Source: Bacteroidia bacterium (lineage in GTDB: Bacteria > Bacteroidota > Bacteroidia > M30B66). Taken from it: DNA of 50,579 nucleotides. The first letter of the stretch is position 1, and each line of letters begins with the position of its first letter. A program made the position numbers and the translations under genes. Shown here one piece after another: positions 9,017 to 17,197 of the stretch. The notes beneath the pieces were generated by a model, which was given only the letters and a program-made list of their open reading frames with translations, searched no databases and was not told the origin of the DNA. The stretch lies in NCBI GenBank assembly GCA_019695235.1, contig JAIBAI010000018.1, positions 1-50,579 on the forward strand, given 5' to 3'.

Positions 9017-9429
9017 TGAAGCATCAGATAGAGGTTCAGTTAAGGTTTTCAGATTTTGATATGATGCGGCATGTGAACAACGCCCGTTATGCAAGTTATA
9101 TGGAGCTTGGAAGGATTGCATTTTTTAACGAGGTAATTGACCGCCAGCACAATTGGCAACATATTGGTATGGTGGTGGCAAGGCTGGAGCTTGATTTTAA
9201 GCTTCCGGTTTTATGGGGAGAACAGATGATGGTTGAAACCAGGGTTACCGAAATTGGCCAAAAATCAATGCAAATTGAAAACCTGATTTTTGCCGGAAAA
9301 GAGAGTGCATCCTATACCATACGAGCCGTTGGGCGTACGGTTTTGGTATGCTTTCATTATACCGAAAACAAGAGTATTCTTGTGCCAACCGAATGGCGTA
9401 CCAGGTTTGAGAACTATCTTGTATCTTAA
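9013..9429 (+). CDS. Acyl-CoA thioesterase, 4-hydroxybenzoyl-CoA thioesterase (hotdog) family
   Basis: The protein has 138 residues, the usual size of a single hotdog domain. The family signature is clear: RFSDFDMMRHVNNARYASYME contains the catalytic Asp followed by HVNN and the start of the long central helix. It hydrolyses an acyl-CoA or acyl-ACP thioester in the cytoplasm; the natural acyl chain cannot be told. The start ATG overlaps the CapD-like stop (ATGATG at 9013-9018), so expression is coupled, although a metabolic link is not obvious. A second ATG follows immediately at 9016 and would shorten it by one residue. Confidence 0.88.
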   Translation: MMKHQIEVQLRFSDFDMMRHVNNARYASYMELGRIAFFNEVIDRQHNWQHIGMVVARLELDFKLPVLWGEQMMVETRVTEIGQKSMQIENLIFAGKESASYTIRAVGRTVLVCFHYTENKSILVPTEWRTRFENYLVS

Positions 9430-9463
9430 GAAACCTGCTATGTCAGGCAAGCCTCCATTTTTC

Positions 9464-9471
9464 TATTTTTG
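9464..9471 (+). promoter_or_regulatory. Candidate -7 element for gldF
   Basis: TATTTTTG matches TAnnTTTG exactly, 16 bases before the ATG at 9487. No good -33 TTTG is visible. Transcription from here would begin near 9478, which argues against an in-frame TTG start at 9469. Confidence 0.45.
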
Positions 9472-9486
9472 GCCACGTTGATTGCC

Positions 9487-10218
9487 ATGTTTGCTTTACT
9501 TAAAAAAGAGGTTGCTGCATTTTTGAATTCATTGGTAGGTTATATCGTTATTTCGGTATTTCTATTGGCAATGGGTTTAAGTCTTTGGTTGTTTCCCGGG
9601 AGTTTCAATATCCCTCAGGGAGGTGTTTCTTCGCTTGAGAATTACTTTGTATTGGCACCCTGGGTCTTTATGTTTTTAATTCCGGCAATAACCATGCGAT
9701 CATTTGCAGAAGAAAGACGCACCGGAACTATTGAATTATTGCTTACCCGCCCGCTTACCGAATGGCATATTGTGTTGGCGAAATACCTTGCCGGGCTAGT
9801 ATTGGTGACGCTTGCGATTGTGCCAACCTTGATTTATTTTTATTCTGTTTATATGTTGGGCAATCCGGTGGGTAATATAGATACCGGAAGCACCATTGGT
9901 TCTTATCTCGGGCTATTGTTGCTGGCAGCAGCCTTTGTAGCGGTTGGTAATTTTGCATCGGTACTCAGTGATAATCAGATTGTTGCATTTTTGCTTGGTT
10001 TCTTTCTGTGCTTTTTTCTCTTTGCCGGATTTGATTCTATTGCTACAATGAAGTGGTTGGGTCGGTTGGGCTTGCTTGTTTCTTATTTAGGCATTAGTGA
10101 GCATTATTCCTCTATGAGCAGAGGGGTAGTTGACAGCCGTGACCTTGTTTATTTTTTCGGATTTATTCTGCTATTCTTAACCTTTACACGATTCAGGCTG
10201 CTTGGAAGAAAATGGTAA
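9487..10218 (+). CDS. gldF: Gliding motility ABC transporter permease GldF
   Basis: With the ATG at 9487 the protein has 243 residues, close to known GldF proteins. It has about six membrane helices. The cytoplasmic loop ITMRSFAEERRTGTIELLLT (near 75-90) is typical of ABC-2 permeases, contacting the ATPase. GldF, GldG and the ATPase GldA form an ABC transporter needed for gliding in flavobacteria; its substrate is not established, and species lacking it can still have T9SS. An in-frame TTG at 9469 lies inside the candidate -7 element and is a less likely start. It overlaps gldG by 17 bases if gldG starts at its TTG. No gldA is in the window, so the ATPase must be encoded elsewhere. Confidence 0.92.
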   Translation: MFALLKKEVAAFLNSLVGYIVISVFLLAMGLSLWLFPGSFNIPQGGVSSLENYFVLAPWVFMFLIPAITMRSFAEERRTGTIELLLTRPLTEWHIVLAKYLAGLVLVTLAIVPTLIYFYSVYMLGNPVGNIDTGSTIGSYLGLLLLAAAFVAVGNFASVLSDNQIVAFLLGFFLCFFLFAGFDSIATMKWLGRLGLLVSYLGISEHYSSMSRGVVDSRDLVYFFGFILLFLTFTRFRLLGRKW

Positions 10219-11977
10219 AATAGGTCAAAAAGACCGGCAGGAGAAAAATTCATTCCGGCGCAGTGCAGTCATGAACCTGATGTTGGTGATTGTACTTGTA
10301 CTATTGTCGAATGTACTTTCGGTATTTGTGTTCAAACGGTTTGATTTAACCGCCGAGAAGCGATTTACATTAAATGACCATACCGTACAGCTGCTTGAAG
10401 AGTTAAATGATATTGTATATGTAAGGGTTTACCTTGACGGAGATTTGCCAGCCGGATATCAGCGTTTACGCAATGCAACCCGCGAGATGCTTGATGAATT
10501 CAGGGTGCATAACAAAAAGGTTGAATTTGAGTTTATCAATCCATCGGATGCCAATGACGAAAAAGAGCGCAAAGCCATCTACAAGCAATTGATGGATGAA
10601 GGTTTGCGTTATACCACACCTGTTGAGCAGAAAGATGCCGGAATGACCCAAAGCCTTATCTGGCCCGGGGCATTGATTACCTACAGGAACAAGACAGTAC
10701 CAGTTCAACTGTTGCAAAGCAAAACTTATAGAACCGAGGATGAAATGATTAATCGCTCGGTGAACGATTTAGAGTACGAATTTACCAATGCCTTCAGGAA
10801 GCTGCAAACTACCATTAAACCTTCAATTGCATTTATTGAAGGCCATGGAGAACTTGATTCGTTGAGAACCTATGATTTCATGCAGGCGCTAAGAGAGTAT
10901 TATATTGTTGACAGGGTACGAATAGACAGTCAGCTGAACAGCCTGGTAAACCGAACCGTTCGTGGTGATTCAAGTATTTTTTATCCACGCTACAAGGCCA
11001 TCATCATAGCAGGTCCGGATTCTGCTTTCTCTGAAAAAGACAAGTTTATCATTGACCAGTACCTGATGCGTGGTGGACGTATCCTCTGGCTTTTAGACCG
11101 TGTGAACGCTTCAATGGACAGTCTGGGGCAACAGTCGTCGGCTTTGGTTTACCCGCGTGAGTTGAACCTGGATGATATGTTGCTTCGCTATGGGGTACGT
11201 ATCAATGCCAATTTGTTGATGGACTTACGTTCAGCAAGTATTCCGCTGGTAACGGGTCAGGTAGGTAATCAGCCCCGGATGGAATTTTTCAGGTGGTTTT
11301 ACTTCCCCTTGTCACTGCCTGAAAGCAAGCATACAATTGTAAATAATCTGAACGCAATTCGCTTTGAATTTGCAAGTTCAATTGATACCCTGGTTGCGCC
11401 GGGTATTCGAAAAACCGTACTGCTGGCAGGTTCTAAACGCGGTCAGTTGCTTAATACACCTGGCCGGATTTCACTGAATATTCTTAGGGAAGAACCAGAC
11501 CCTAAGATGTTTACCAGCTCAGGGGTTCCGTTGGCGGTATTGCTGGAAGGGAAGTTTGACTCACATTTCAGAAACTTCCGTAATGACCTGAGAACAGATA
11601 ATCGGATAGGATTTCTGGCCCAGGCAGTAAAACCCGGGGCAATGATTGTAGTTAGTGATGGAGATGTGGCCAAAAATGGTTACAGCAAATCATCGGGGAA
11701 GATAAGCCCCTTAGGGTATGATAAGTACACACGTGAATTGTTTGGCAACAGAGATTTCCTGGTAAATTGTGTGAATTATCTTTGTGATGATTCAGGCTTA
11801 ATTTCTGTAAGGGCGAGAAATGTTGAACTGCGTTTGCTCGACCATGCACGTGTGAAAGTTGAAGAACTTCAACTGAATCTGATCAACGTGGGTCTGCCGG
11901 TTCTACTGTTTATCGTAATGGGGCTGATACTATTGTATATTCGCAAGCGTTCTTACGCAAGCAGGAGCAATTCATAA
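10202..11977 (+). CDS. gldG: Gliding motility-associated ABC transporter substrate-binding-like protein GldG
   Basis: Up to 591 residues from a TTG at 10202; an ATG at 10271 would give 568. A short basic N-terminus precedes a membrane helix (LMLVIVLVLLSNVLSVFVF) and the family signature FDLTAEKRFTLNDHT. A large extracytoplasmic domain follows, with PSIAFIEGHGELDSL (near 205-220) and a late RILWLLDRVNASMD strand, and a second membrane helix lies at the C-terminus (LPVLLFIVMGLILLYIRKR). This layout, ABC_transp_aux flanked by two helices, is that of GldG. It is thought to form the periplasmic part of the GldAFG transporter. The basic stretch before the first helix favours the longer form, but the start is unsettled. 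Confidence 0.92.
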   Translation: MEENGKIGQKDRQEKNSFRRSAVMNLMLVIVLVLLSNVLSVFVFKRFDLTAEKRFTLNDHTVQLLEELNDIVYVRVYLDGDLPAGYQRLRNATREMLDEFRVHNKKVEFEFINPSDANDEKERKAIYKQLMDEGLRYTTPVEQKDAGMTQSLIWPGALITYRNKTVPVQLLQSKTYRTEDEMINRSVNDLEYEFTNAFRKLQTTIKPSIAFIEGHGELDSLRTYDFMQALREYYIVDRVRIDSQLNSLVNRTVRGDSSIFYPRYKAIIIAGPDSAFSEKDKFIIDQYLMRGGRILWLLDRVNASMDSLGQQSSALVYPRELNLDDMLLRYGVRINANLLMDLRSASIPLVTGQVGNQPRMEFFRWFYFPLSLPESKHTIVNNLNAIRFEFASSIDTLVAPGIRKTVLLAGSKRGQLLNTPGRISLNILREEPDPKMFTSSGVPLAVLLEGKFDSHFRNFRNDLRTDNRIGFLAQAVKPGAMIVVSDGDVAKNGYSKSSGKISPLGYDKYTRELFGNRDFLVNCVNYLCDDSGLISVRARNVELRLLDHARVKVEELQLNLINVGLPVLLFIVMGLILLYIRKRSYASRSNS

Positions 11978-11982
11978 TTACT

Positions 11983-12987
11983 TTGAAAAAGACCAACCAA
12001 ATTTTACTTGCTGCGGTAATCGTCGCTACGGTGTTTGTCGCCTATTTTCTGATGACCCGTTCAGGTTCAACCTTACGTGGTGAATTGCGTGATTTTGCAA
12101 TCGAAGATACCGGCGCTATTGAACGTATTTTTATTGCAGATAAATTAGGGCATACCTCCTTGCTTGAAAGAAAAGGTACAGGTTACTGGACCGTAAATGA
12201 TAAATATACAGCAAGGCAAGATGCGGTGAAGAACCTGCTCATCACACTCTCGAAAATGAAGGTAAAAGCCCCTGTTGCAGAATCAATGGAGGCCAATGTT
12301 TTGAAAGACCTTTCAGGGCCGGTGCAGCGCAAAGTAGAAGTGTACGCTGGCGGAAGGCGAATTAAGACTTTTTATGTTGGCGGTGAGACTATTGACAAGA
12401 ATGGTACTTTCATGTTGCTCGAACATTCGAGTAAGCCCTTTGAGGTATATGTGCCCGGTCACAAAGGATTCCTGCAAACCCGTTTCATTACTGATGAAAG
12501 AATCTGGCGCGACCAAAGCATTTTTGCATTAGAGAAAAATGCGATTCGCTCAATAACTGTTCAAAACAATGAGCAGCCAGAGAATAGTTTTCAAATAGAG
12601 ATTCCTGACAAAGGCAGTCCGGTATTGAAAGGGCCAAAAGGTGCAGAACGTGCAGATACACTTTTGTTGAATCAATATATCACGCAATACCGGAGGATGG
12701 GTTTTGAATATGTAATCACTGATGAAACATTTCCGGCATCGAGAAAAGATTCAATTCTTTCGGCCCAACCATTTGTTGACATTAAAGTGCTAACCCGCAA
12801 AGGTGAGACAAAACACTTACAGGCCTATAGAAGGATACAGCCCCTAAATGAGGCAGTACAAATTGAAGGCGATTCGCCTTATGACCCCGAGCGTGCTTAT
12901 GCACTAATTGACGGAAAGGATTTTGTGCTGGTACAGTATTTTCAGCTTGATCGCTTACTGGTTCCAGGGGGGTATTTTGTAAAATAA
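11983..12987 (+). CDS. DUF4340 membrane-anchored protein, third gene of the gldFG operon
   Basis: The protein has 334 residues and begins with TTG at 11983, five bases after the gldG stop. One N-terminal membrane helix (ILLAAVIVATVFVAYFLM) anchors a periplasmic region. That region contains two DUF4340-like units: Trp-bearing GYWTVNDKYTARQDAVKNLL near 65 and a second, more diverged unit after residue 190. In many bacteria DUF4340 proteins sit beside GldG-like auxiliary proteins of ABC-2 transporters, so a role as an extra periplasmic partner of GldFG is a reasonable inference. It has not been shown biochemically as far as I know. The gene is followed within 4 bases by a strong terminator. Confidence 0.88.
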   Translation: MKKTNQILLAAVIVATVFVAYFLMTRSGSTLRGELRDFAIEDTGAIERIFIADKLGHTSLLERKGTGYWTVNDKYTARQDAVKNLLITLSKMKVKAPVAESMEANVLKDLSGPVQRKVEVYAGGRRIKTFYVGGETIDKNGTFMLLEHSSKPFEVYVPGHKGFLQTRFITDERIWRDQSIFALEKNAIRSITVQNNEQPENSFQIEIPDKGSPVLKGPKGAERADTLLLNQYITQYRRMGFEYVITDETFPASRKDSILSAQPFVDIKVLTRKGETKHLQAYRRIQPLNEAVQIEGDSPYDPERAYALIDGKDFVLVQYFQLDRLLVPGGYFVK

Positions 12988-12990
12988 AAA

Positions 12991-13021
12991 AGAGGCTGCT
13001 CTGAAGGGCAGCCTCTTTTTT
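12991..13021. terminator. Bidirectional intrinsic terminator between DUF4340 and a small secreted-protein gene
   Basis: AGAGGCTGC pairs with GCAGCCTCT around a short loop and is flanked by A and T runs on both sides, so it can end transcription from both converging genes. Confidence 0.9.
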
Positions 13022-13038
13022 GATTCATGCTATCAGAA

Positions 13039-13380
13039 TTATTTTTCCAGCTTCTGGAGTTCTTCGGTTTTGCCCTTTGAAGATTTGGTAGTATTTACCT
13101 TGGTGGCTTTCACCGGAGCTGCATTCGGTTGCGCAGTTTTAGGGTCAGCACTTTCTTGTAAAGTATTTGTCTGGTGCATCCTTTTCTCGCTTTCCGCCAT
13201 CCTGCGCTGAATTTCAGCATCACTGAGTTTGCGTACAGGAGCTTGGGTATTGTTTAATCCGGCTGCATCATCTTTGGCTTGCTTTTGCTGAACCGGTTTT
13301 GTAGGTGAAGTTTCTGCCTGTGCAAAAGCACCTGTTGTGAAAAGGGCAAGTGAAAATGCAGCGAGAAATATCTTTTTCAT
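13039..13380 (-). CDS. Small secreted protein of unknown function, Lys/Gln/Thr-rich
   Basis: The protein has 113 residues. It begins with a clear signal peptide (MKKIFLAAFSLALFTTGAFA, cut before QAE). The mature part is low in hydrophobic residues, rich in Lys, Gln, Thr and Ala, and probably disordered. One predicted helix carries alternating charge (LSDAEIQRRMAESEKRMH). No domain is recognised. It is a single gene: a good promoter lies just upstream and the shared terminator just downstream. It is probably periplasmic or surface exposed; the role is unknown. Confidence 0.75.
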   Translation of the reverse strand: MKKIFLAAFSLALFTTGAFAQAETSPTKPVQQKQAKDDAAGLNNTQAPVRKLSDAEIQRRMAESEKRMHQTNTLQESADPKTAQPNAAPVKATKVNTTKSSKGKTEELQKLEK

Positions 13381-13407
13381 GGGAGATTTTTTTATTTAAC
13401 AAACAGG

Positions 13408-13439
13408 CTAAAATACAAAAAAAATTCGAGAATAACAAA
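13408..13439 (-). promoter_or_regulatory. Promoter of the small secreted-protein gene
   Basis: On the minus strand TTTG (13436-13439) is followed after 20 bases by TATTTTAG (13408-13415), one mismatch from TAnnTTTG. The ATG at 13380 follows about 28 bases later. Confidence 0.6.
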
Positions 13440-13451
13440 TCCGGCCAAATT

Positions 13452-14174
13452 TCACATATCAGATTTCTGCTTTCTCATTCGAAAACAAAGGTAAATACTG
13501 GCTTCTGGTCGTAAAATTCCGGCTTTATTCTCAAGCGCCGGAACAGCTGTACCGTGTAATGCTTGTGCAAAGTTTTTAAGCTCAACATTCGGGAAATACC
13601 CCAATTGAATCACTGGCATGACATCAAACCATGAGCTGAGTGAAAAACGGCATCCGAGTCCAAAATTGAATTGATAAGTCCACACAATGGGCTTGTAGGC
13701 TTCATCATTGACAGTGGCAATTGCATCGTTGAATTTTACCCTTGGTAGAAATGCGGAGCCGCCACCGCCAAGGCGTACAAAGGGTCTGATGATAAATGAA
13801 ACGGTATCAAGACCAAACTCCATCGGGAAAATATCAAAATTGATACCCCCTGAAAACCTGTGAACCCGAAGGCTGGTTTTAAAGTCCTCATTTATTGCCT
13901 GCGCTACAGTTCTATGGTATGACACATCTGGCGAAATGAATAAAGCCCGTGCTAAAATTGCGGTGAACCCTGCATGGTAGTTCGATGACAAGCCCATCGT
14001 TGGAAGTTCTTTGTCAAGCCAAGGGCGGGCGAAGTTGTATGCTTCAATGCTTTTATTCCAGGCCCCGATACGGGTATCAGTGAGTCCGCTACCTATATTA
14101 ATATAGTTCTGTGCCTGCATGCCCGCATGAAGCATCAATAAAAGCAAGAATGATAAATAAGCAGGACGCGTCAT
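13452..14174 (-). CDS. Putative outer-membrane beta-barrel protein
   Basis: The protein has 240 residues with a signal peptide (LSFLLLLMLHAGMQAQ). The mature part shows alternating hydrophobic and polar strands rich in Gly, Phe and Tyr, as in small outer-membrane barrels (for example VSFIIRPFVRLGGGGSAF and YQFNFGLGCRFSLSSWF). The last strands (PEASIYLCFRMRKQ) do not end in Phe as in Gram-negative porins, which is common in Bacteroidota. No named family is recognised. Its ATG overlaps the stop of the flavin oxidoreductase gene (ATGA at 14171-14174), so the two are translated together. It may be the surface partner of that enzyme, but this is only context. Confidence 0.7.
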   Translation of the reverse strand: MTRPAYLSFLLLLMLHAGMQAQNYINIGSGLTDTRIGAWNKSIEAYNFARPWLDKELPTMGLSSNYHAGFTAILARALFISPDVSYHRTVAQAINEDFKTSLRVHRFSGGINFDIFPMEFGLDTVSFIIRPFVRLGGGGSAFLPRVKFNDAIATVNDEAYKPIVWTYQFNFGLGCRFSLSSWFDVMPVIQLGYFPNVELKNFAQALHGTAVPALENKAGILRPEASIYLCFRMRKQKSDM

Positions 14175-15562
14175 GATTGAAGTATTTCTAATACAGCCCG
14201 ATAGGCGCTTTCCATTGCGCCATTAACTGTTCCTGAGTGCCCGTTATCATTACTTGCCTCTCCGGCAAAGAAAACTTTGTTGGCTATTGGCGCTGCCAGG
14301 ATGCTGCGTTGGTATTCGCTTCCGGGTGAAGGGTAAGAGAAGGAGCCATGAAAAAAGGGTTCATTTGACCAATTCTGGAACAGGTATTGCTGTGAAAATT
14401 TTGAGTTTACTCCTGTACCAGGATACATTTGATTCAGCTCGGTAATGATTTTTGCCACCGCCTCCTGTTCAGTCATTGCTGATAAGGTTTCTGCGGCTTC
14501 ACCCATTGCGGTACCTGATAAAATGAACTGTGCACTTGAGCGACCTGTAGAGCTTACTTCGTATTGCGGAATGAGGGTTCCACCCATAATCAAATCAGTG
14601 TTATCTGCCCAGAAAGGTTGTTGAAACTGTAATGCAATCCGGATGCCTTTGCCGAAGCCGATTTTTTGAATAGCTGTTGCCTTTGCTGATGGCAATGGCG
14701 GGTCGAACTGAATATCGTTGTTTTTAAGCACCCCTAAAGGTACGGTGAGCAGAACCCGGGCAGCCTTAAAGATTTCACCGTCAAGGGTTTCCACCTGAGT
14801 TTGTTGGTTGCTGTAGGTGATTTTTTTTACTACTTTATTCACCTGTACCAAATCAAACTCATCCGGAAAGGCCATCTCAAAGAGGCTCCAGTAGCTTCTG
14901 TTGTTTAAGAAAAATTGATCATTCCCCGCAGCGCTTAAAGAAGCCCTTTCTTTCATAGCCATCATACCCAGGGCTGCGTTATCGGCTCCTAAATCGTTGC
15001 CAACCAAAGCATTTGCAATCTTCAGAAAGCGGTGCTCAAGAGATATTTCGTTGAAATATTCAGCCACAGTCATTTCTGTACCGGGATAACTGGCGAAACT
15101 CTCAAGCACCTGAAAAAGGGTAGCACCGGCTCCTGCAAGTCCGGCGTTTTCTTTCAAGAAATATTCAGTACGCAAAACCCCATCGAGCAGGTAATAATTC
15201 GTTCCGGAATAGGGTGCAAGTGATGCAGGAGTATGGAAGGCTGCAAGGTCGTAGAAGATACTTCGTTTACCTCTCAACTTATCTGCCCCCAGTTCGAACG
15301 GATAATCTGCGAAGGTGGTATTTGCACGTATCCGGCCTCCGCTGCTTGCTGATGCTTCAAGAATTATCACTTCTGCTCCGTGTTTGCGAAGCAGATTGGC
15401 GGCATACAGCCCTGCTGCACCTGCACCTATAATAATGACTTTCCCATTGAAGGTTTGCCCGCTAAGTAATTGCTCTTTTCGGCATGCGCTAAACAGTGTA
15501 GGGAAGAGCAGAATGCCAGGTCCTACGGTACCCAACTGGCGTATTAACTTTCTACGGTTCAT
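14171..15562 (-). CDS. Flavin-containing amine-oxidase family protein, exported
   Basis: The protein has 463 residues. The FAD-binding Rossmann motif KVIIIGAGAAGLYAANLL lies near residue 42-58, followed by the GG doublet motif SASSGGRIRA near 72. The C-terminal FAD motif is VFFAGEASNDNGHSGTVNGA near 430-448. This is the architecture of monoamine, polyamine and amino-acid oxidases, which oxidise a C-N bond and make H2O2. The N-terminus is unusual: MNRRKLIRQLG resembles a twin-arginine signal and is followed by a hydrophobic run ending FSAC, a possible lipobox. The enzyme may therefore be exported folded and lipid-anchored. It is the first gene of a coupled pair with the barrel protein. The substrate is unknown. 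Confidence 0.85.
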   Translation of the reverse strand: MNRRKLIRQLGTVGPGILLFPTLFSACRKEQLLSGQTFNGKVIIIGAGAAGLYAANLLRKHGAEVIILEASASSGGRIRANTTFADYPFELGADKLRGKRSIFYDLAAFHTPASLAPYSGTNYYLLDGVLRTEYFLKENAGLAGAGATLFQVLESFASYPGTEMTVAEYFNEISLEHRFLKIANALVGNDLGADNAALGMMAMKERASLSAAGNDQFFLNNRSYWSLFEMAFPDEFDLVQVNKVVKKITYSNQQTQVETLDGEIFKAARVLLTVPLGVLKNNDIQFDPPLPSAKATAIQKIGFGKGIRIALQFQQPFWADNTDLIMGGTLIPQYEVSSTGRSSAQFILSGTAMGEAAETLSAMTEQEAVAKIITELNQMYPGTGVNSKFSQQYLFQNWSNEPFFHGSFSYPSPGSEYQRSILAAPIANKVFFAGEASNDNGHSGTVNGAMESAYRAVLEILQS

Positions 15563-15644
15563 CGCTGGTGAAGGTACAGAATTTTCAAAAAGACAGCGGT
15601 TTTACCTTTTCTAATGTACTTCGTATATTTTACCTGAATATTTA

Positions 15645-15674
15645 TTTGTTTATTCGGATAAATAAGTACCTTTG
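15645..15674 (+). promoter_or_regulatory. tRNA-Leu promoter
   Basis: TTTG (15645-15648), 18 bases, then TACCTTTG (15667-15674) match both Bacteroidota housekeeping promoter boxes exactly. The tRNA 5' end is 20 bases downstream. Confidence 0.8.
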
Positions 15675-15693
15675 CACTCCTTTTTGGGATCCT

Positions 15694-15778
15694 GCGGATG
15701 TGGCGTAATTGGTAGCCGCACCAGACTTAGGATCTGGCGCCGCGAGGCGTGTGGGTTCGAGTCCCTCCATCCGCACCA
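15694..15778 (+). tRNA. tRNA-Leu (anticodon TAG)
   Basis: This 85-base class II tRNA pairs its acceptor GCGGATG with CATCCGC. The anticodon stem CCAGA/TCTGG encloses loop CTTAGGA, giving anticodon TAG (reads CTN). A long variable arm (GCCGCGAGGCG) and the T-loop GGTTCGAGTC are present. The 3' CCA is encoded at 15776-15778. Confidence 0.96.
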
Positions 15779-15808
15779 AGTTCTCCCGAAAGGGAGAACT
15801 CTTTTTTT
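15779..15808 (+). terminator. tRNA-Leu terminator
   Basis: AGTTCTCCC pairs with GGGAGAACT around a GAAA tetraloop and is followed by C and seven T. Confidence 0.93.
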
Positions 15809-15832
15809 ATACGCTAACATCATTCATGCACT

Positions 15833-17197
15833 ATGCAGGTAAGTCAGGAAAATATTGATCAGCTCAATGCTATTATCCGTATTGATATTAAGGCGGAAGA
15901 TTATCAACCGGCCGTTGAAAAGCAACTTCGGGAGTACGGTCGCAAGGCCAGTATGCCTGGTTTTAGGCCGGGTAAGGTTCCTGCCGGAATGATTAAGAAG
16001 ATGTATGGTAAATCAGTGATGTTAGATGAGATTAACAAGCTCACCAGCGATACATTGATGAATCATATCCGTGAGAATGGCCTTAACATTTTGGGGCAAC
16101 CATTGCCCTCGGAGGAAAACAGCCTTGATATGAGTCAGGATGCACCCGACACAGTACGTTTGGCATTTGAAATAGGTCTGGCACCTGAGTTTGAGCCTGA
16201 TTTATCAAAGAATCATCGTTTTAACCTGTATATGTTACAACCGGATGAGCAGATGCTCGATGAGATTGTGACGGATTACCGTATGCGCCTGGGAGTAGCT
16301 GAGCCTGCAGAAAAAGCCGCTAAGGGTGATATGCTGCACGGCGTATTTGAAGAACTTGATGCAGAGGGTAATGTTGTAGAAGGGGGCGTTCAGGCGCATG
16401 GCGATATCAGAGAGCAAGATCTGGTAAACAGTGATGCATTTTTGCCCTTTGTAGGTCTTAGTGCGGGTGCAGAACTTACAATTCAACCCAAAGAGCTGTT
16501 TAAAGACGAACAAACATTGGCAAGGGTGTTAGGGCTTGGGCCAGCAAAGGCAGAAGGTCTGAATTCTGCGTTTCGTTTTAAGGTAGAAGATATCAAAAGG
16601 CTTGTTCCGGCAGAACTCGACCAGGAGTTTTACGACAAAGTTTTCGGGCCGGGGAAGGCAAGTAATGAAGCTGAGATGCGCCAATTAATTGCAGATGATT
16701 TGGTGAAACATTACCGCAAAGATGCCGAAACAAGGCTCTATCACGAAGCAGTGGAGCATCTTGTAAAAAACACATCTTTTGATTTGCCTGATAGCTTTAT
16801 GAAAAAATGGCTGGTAGCCAATAGTGAAGGGAAGGTGAGTGAAGATGATATTGCCCTGAATTATGAGAATTATGCACGTGGCATTCGCTGGCAATTAATT
16901 GAAGGAAAAATTCAGCAGGCAAATAAAATTGCAGTTAGTCAAGACGATGTATTGAACCAGTTGACTGAAGACTTTCTTTCATACATGGGTATGGCAGGCA
17001 CTGATGATGAGGATATGCGTGGCCGCGCAAGACAAATTGCAAGCGGTATGTTAAAGAACGAGAAGGAAGTAAACCGGATATATGATCAGTTGTACACTGA
17101 GGCAATGACTGCTTTGTTCGTCAATTCATTTGATGTGAATGAAATTGCTCTCCCAAAAGACAAGTGGATTGAGCAAATCAACGCGCCGATTGCTTAA
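15833..17197 (+). CDS. tig: Trigger factor, ribosome-associated chaperone
   Basis: The protein has 454 residues. The N-terminal ribosome-binding domain carries the signature MPGFRPGKVPAGMIKKMYG near residues 41-59, matching the GFRxGKVP loop that docks on L23. The middle region (about 150-240) corresponds to the FKBP-like prolyl isomerase domain but looks diverged. The C-terminal arms (about 250-440) are helical and charged. It binds nascent chains at the exit tunnel. It starts at ATG 15833, 24 bases after the tRNA terminator. Its end overlaps the convergent EamA gene by 20 bases. Confidence 0.95.
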   Translation: MQVSQENIDQLNAIIRIDIKAEDYQPAVEKQLREYGRKASMPGFRPGKVPAGMIKKMYGKSVMLDEINKLTSDTLMNHIRENGLNILGQPLPSEENSLDMSQDAPDTVRLAFEIGLAPEFEPDLSKNHRFNLYMLQPDEQMLDEIVTDYRMRLGVAEPAEKAAKGDMLHGVFEELDAEGNVVEGGVQAHGDIREQDLVNSDAFLPFVGLSAGAELTIQPKELFKDEQTLARVLGLGPAKAEGLNSAFRFKVEDIKRLVPAELDQEFYDKVFGPGKASNEAEMRQLIADDLVKHYRKDAETRLYHEAVEHLVKNTSFDLPDSFMKKWLVANSEGKVSEDDIALNYENYARGIRWQLIEGKIQQANKIAVSQDDVLNQLTEDFLSYMGMAGTDDEDMRGRARQIASGMLKNEKEVNRIYDQLYTEAMTALFVNSFDVNEIALPKDKWIEQINAPIA

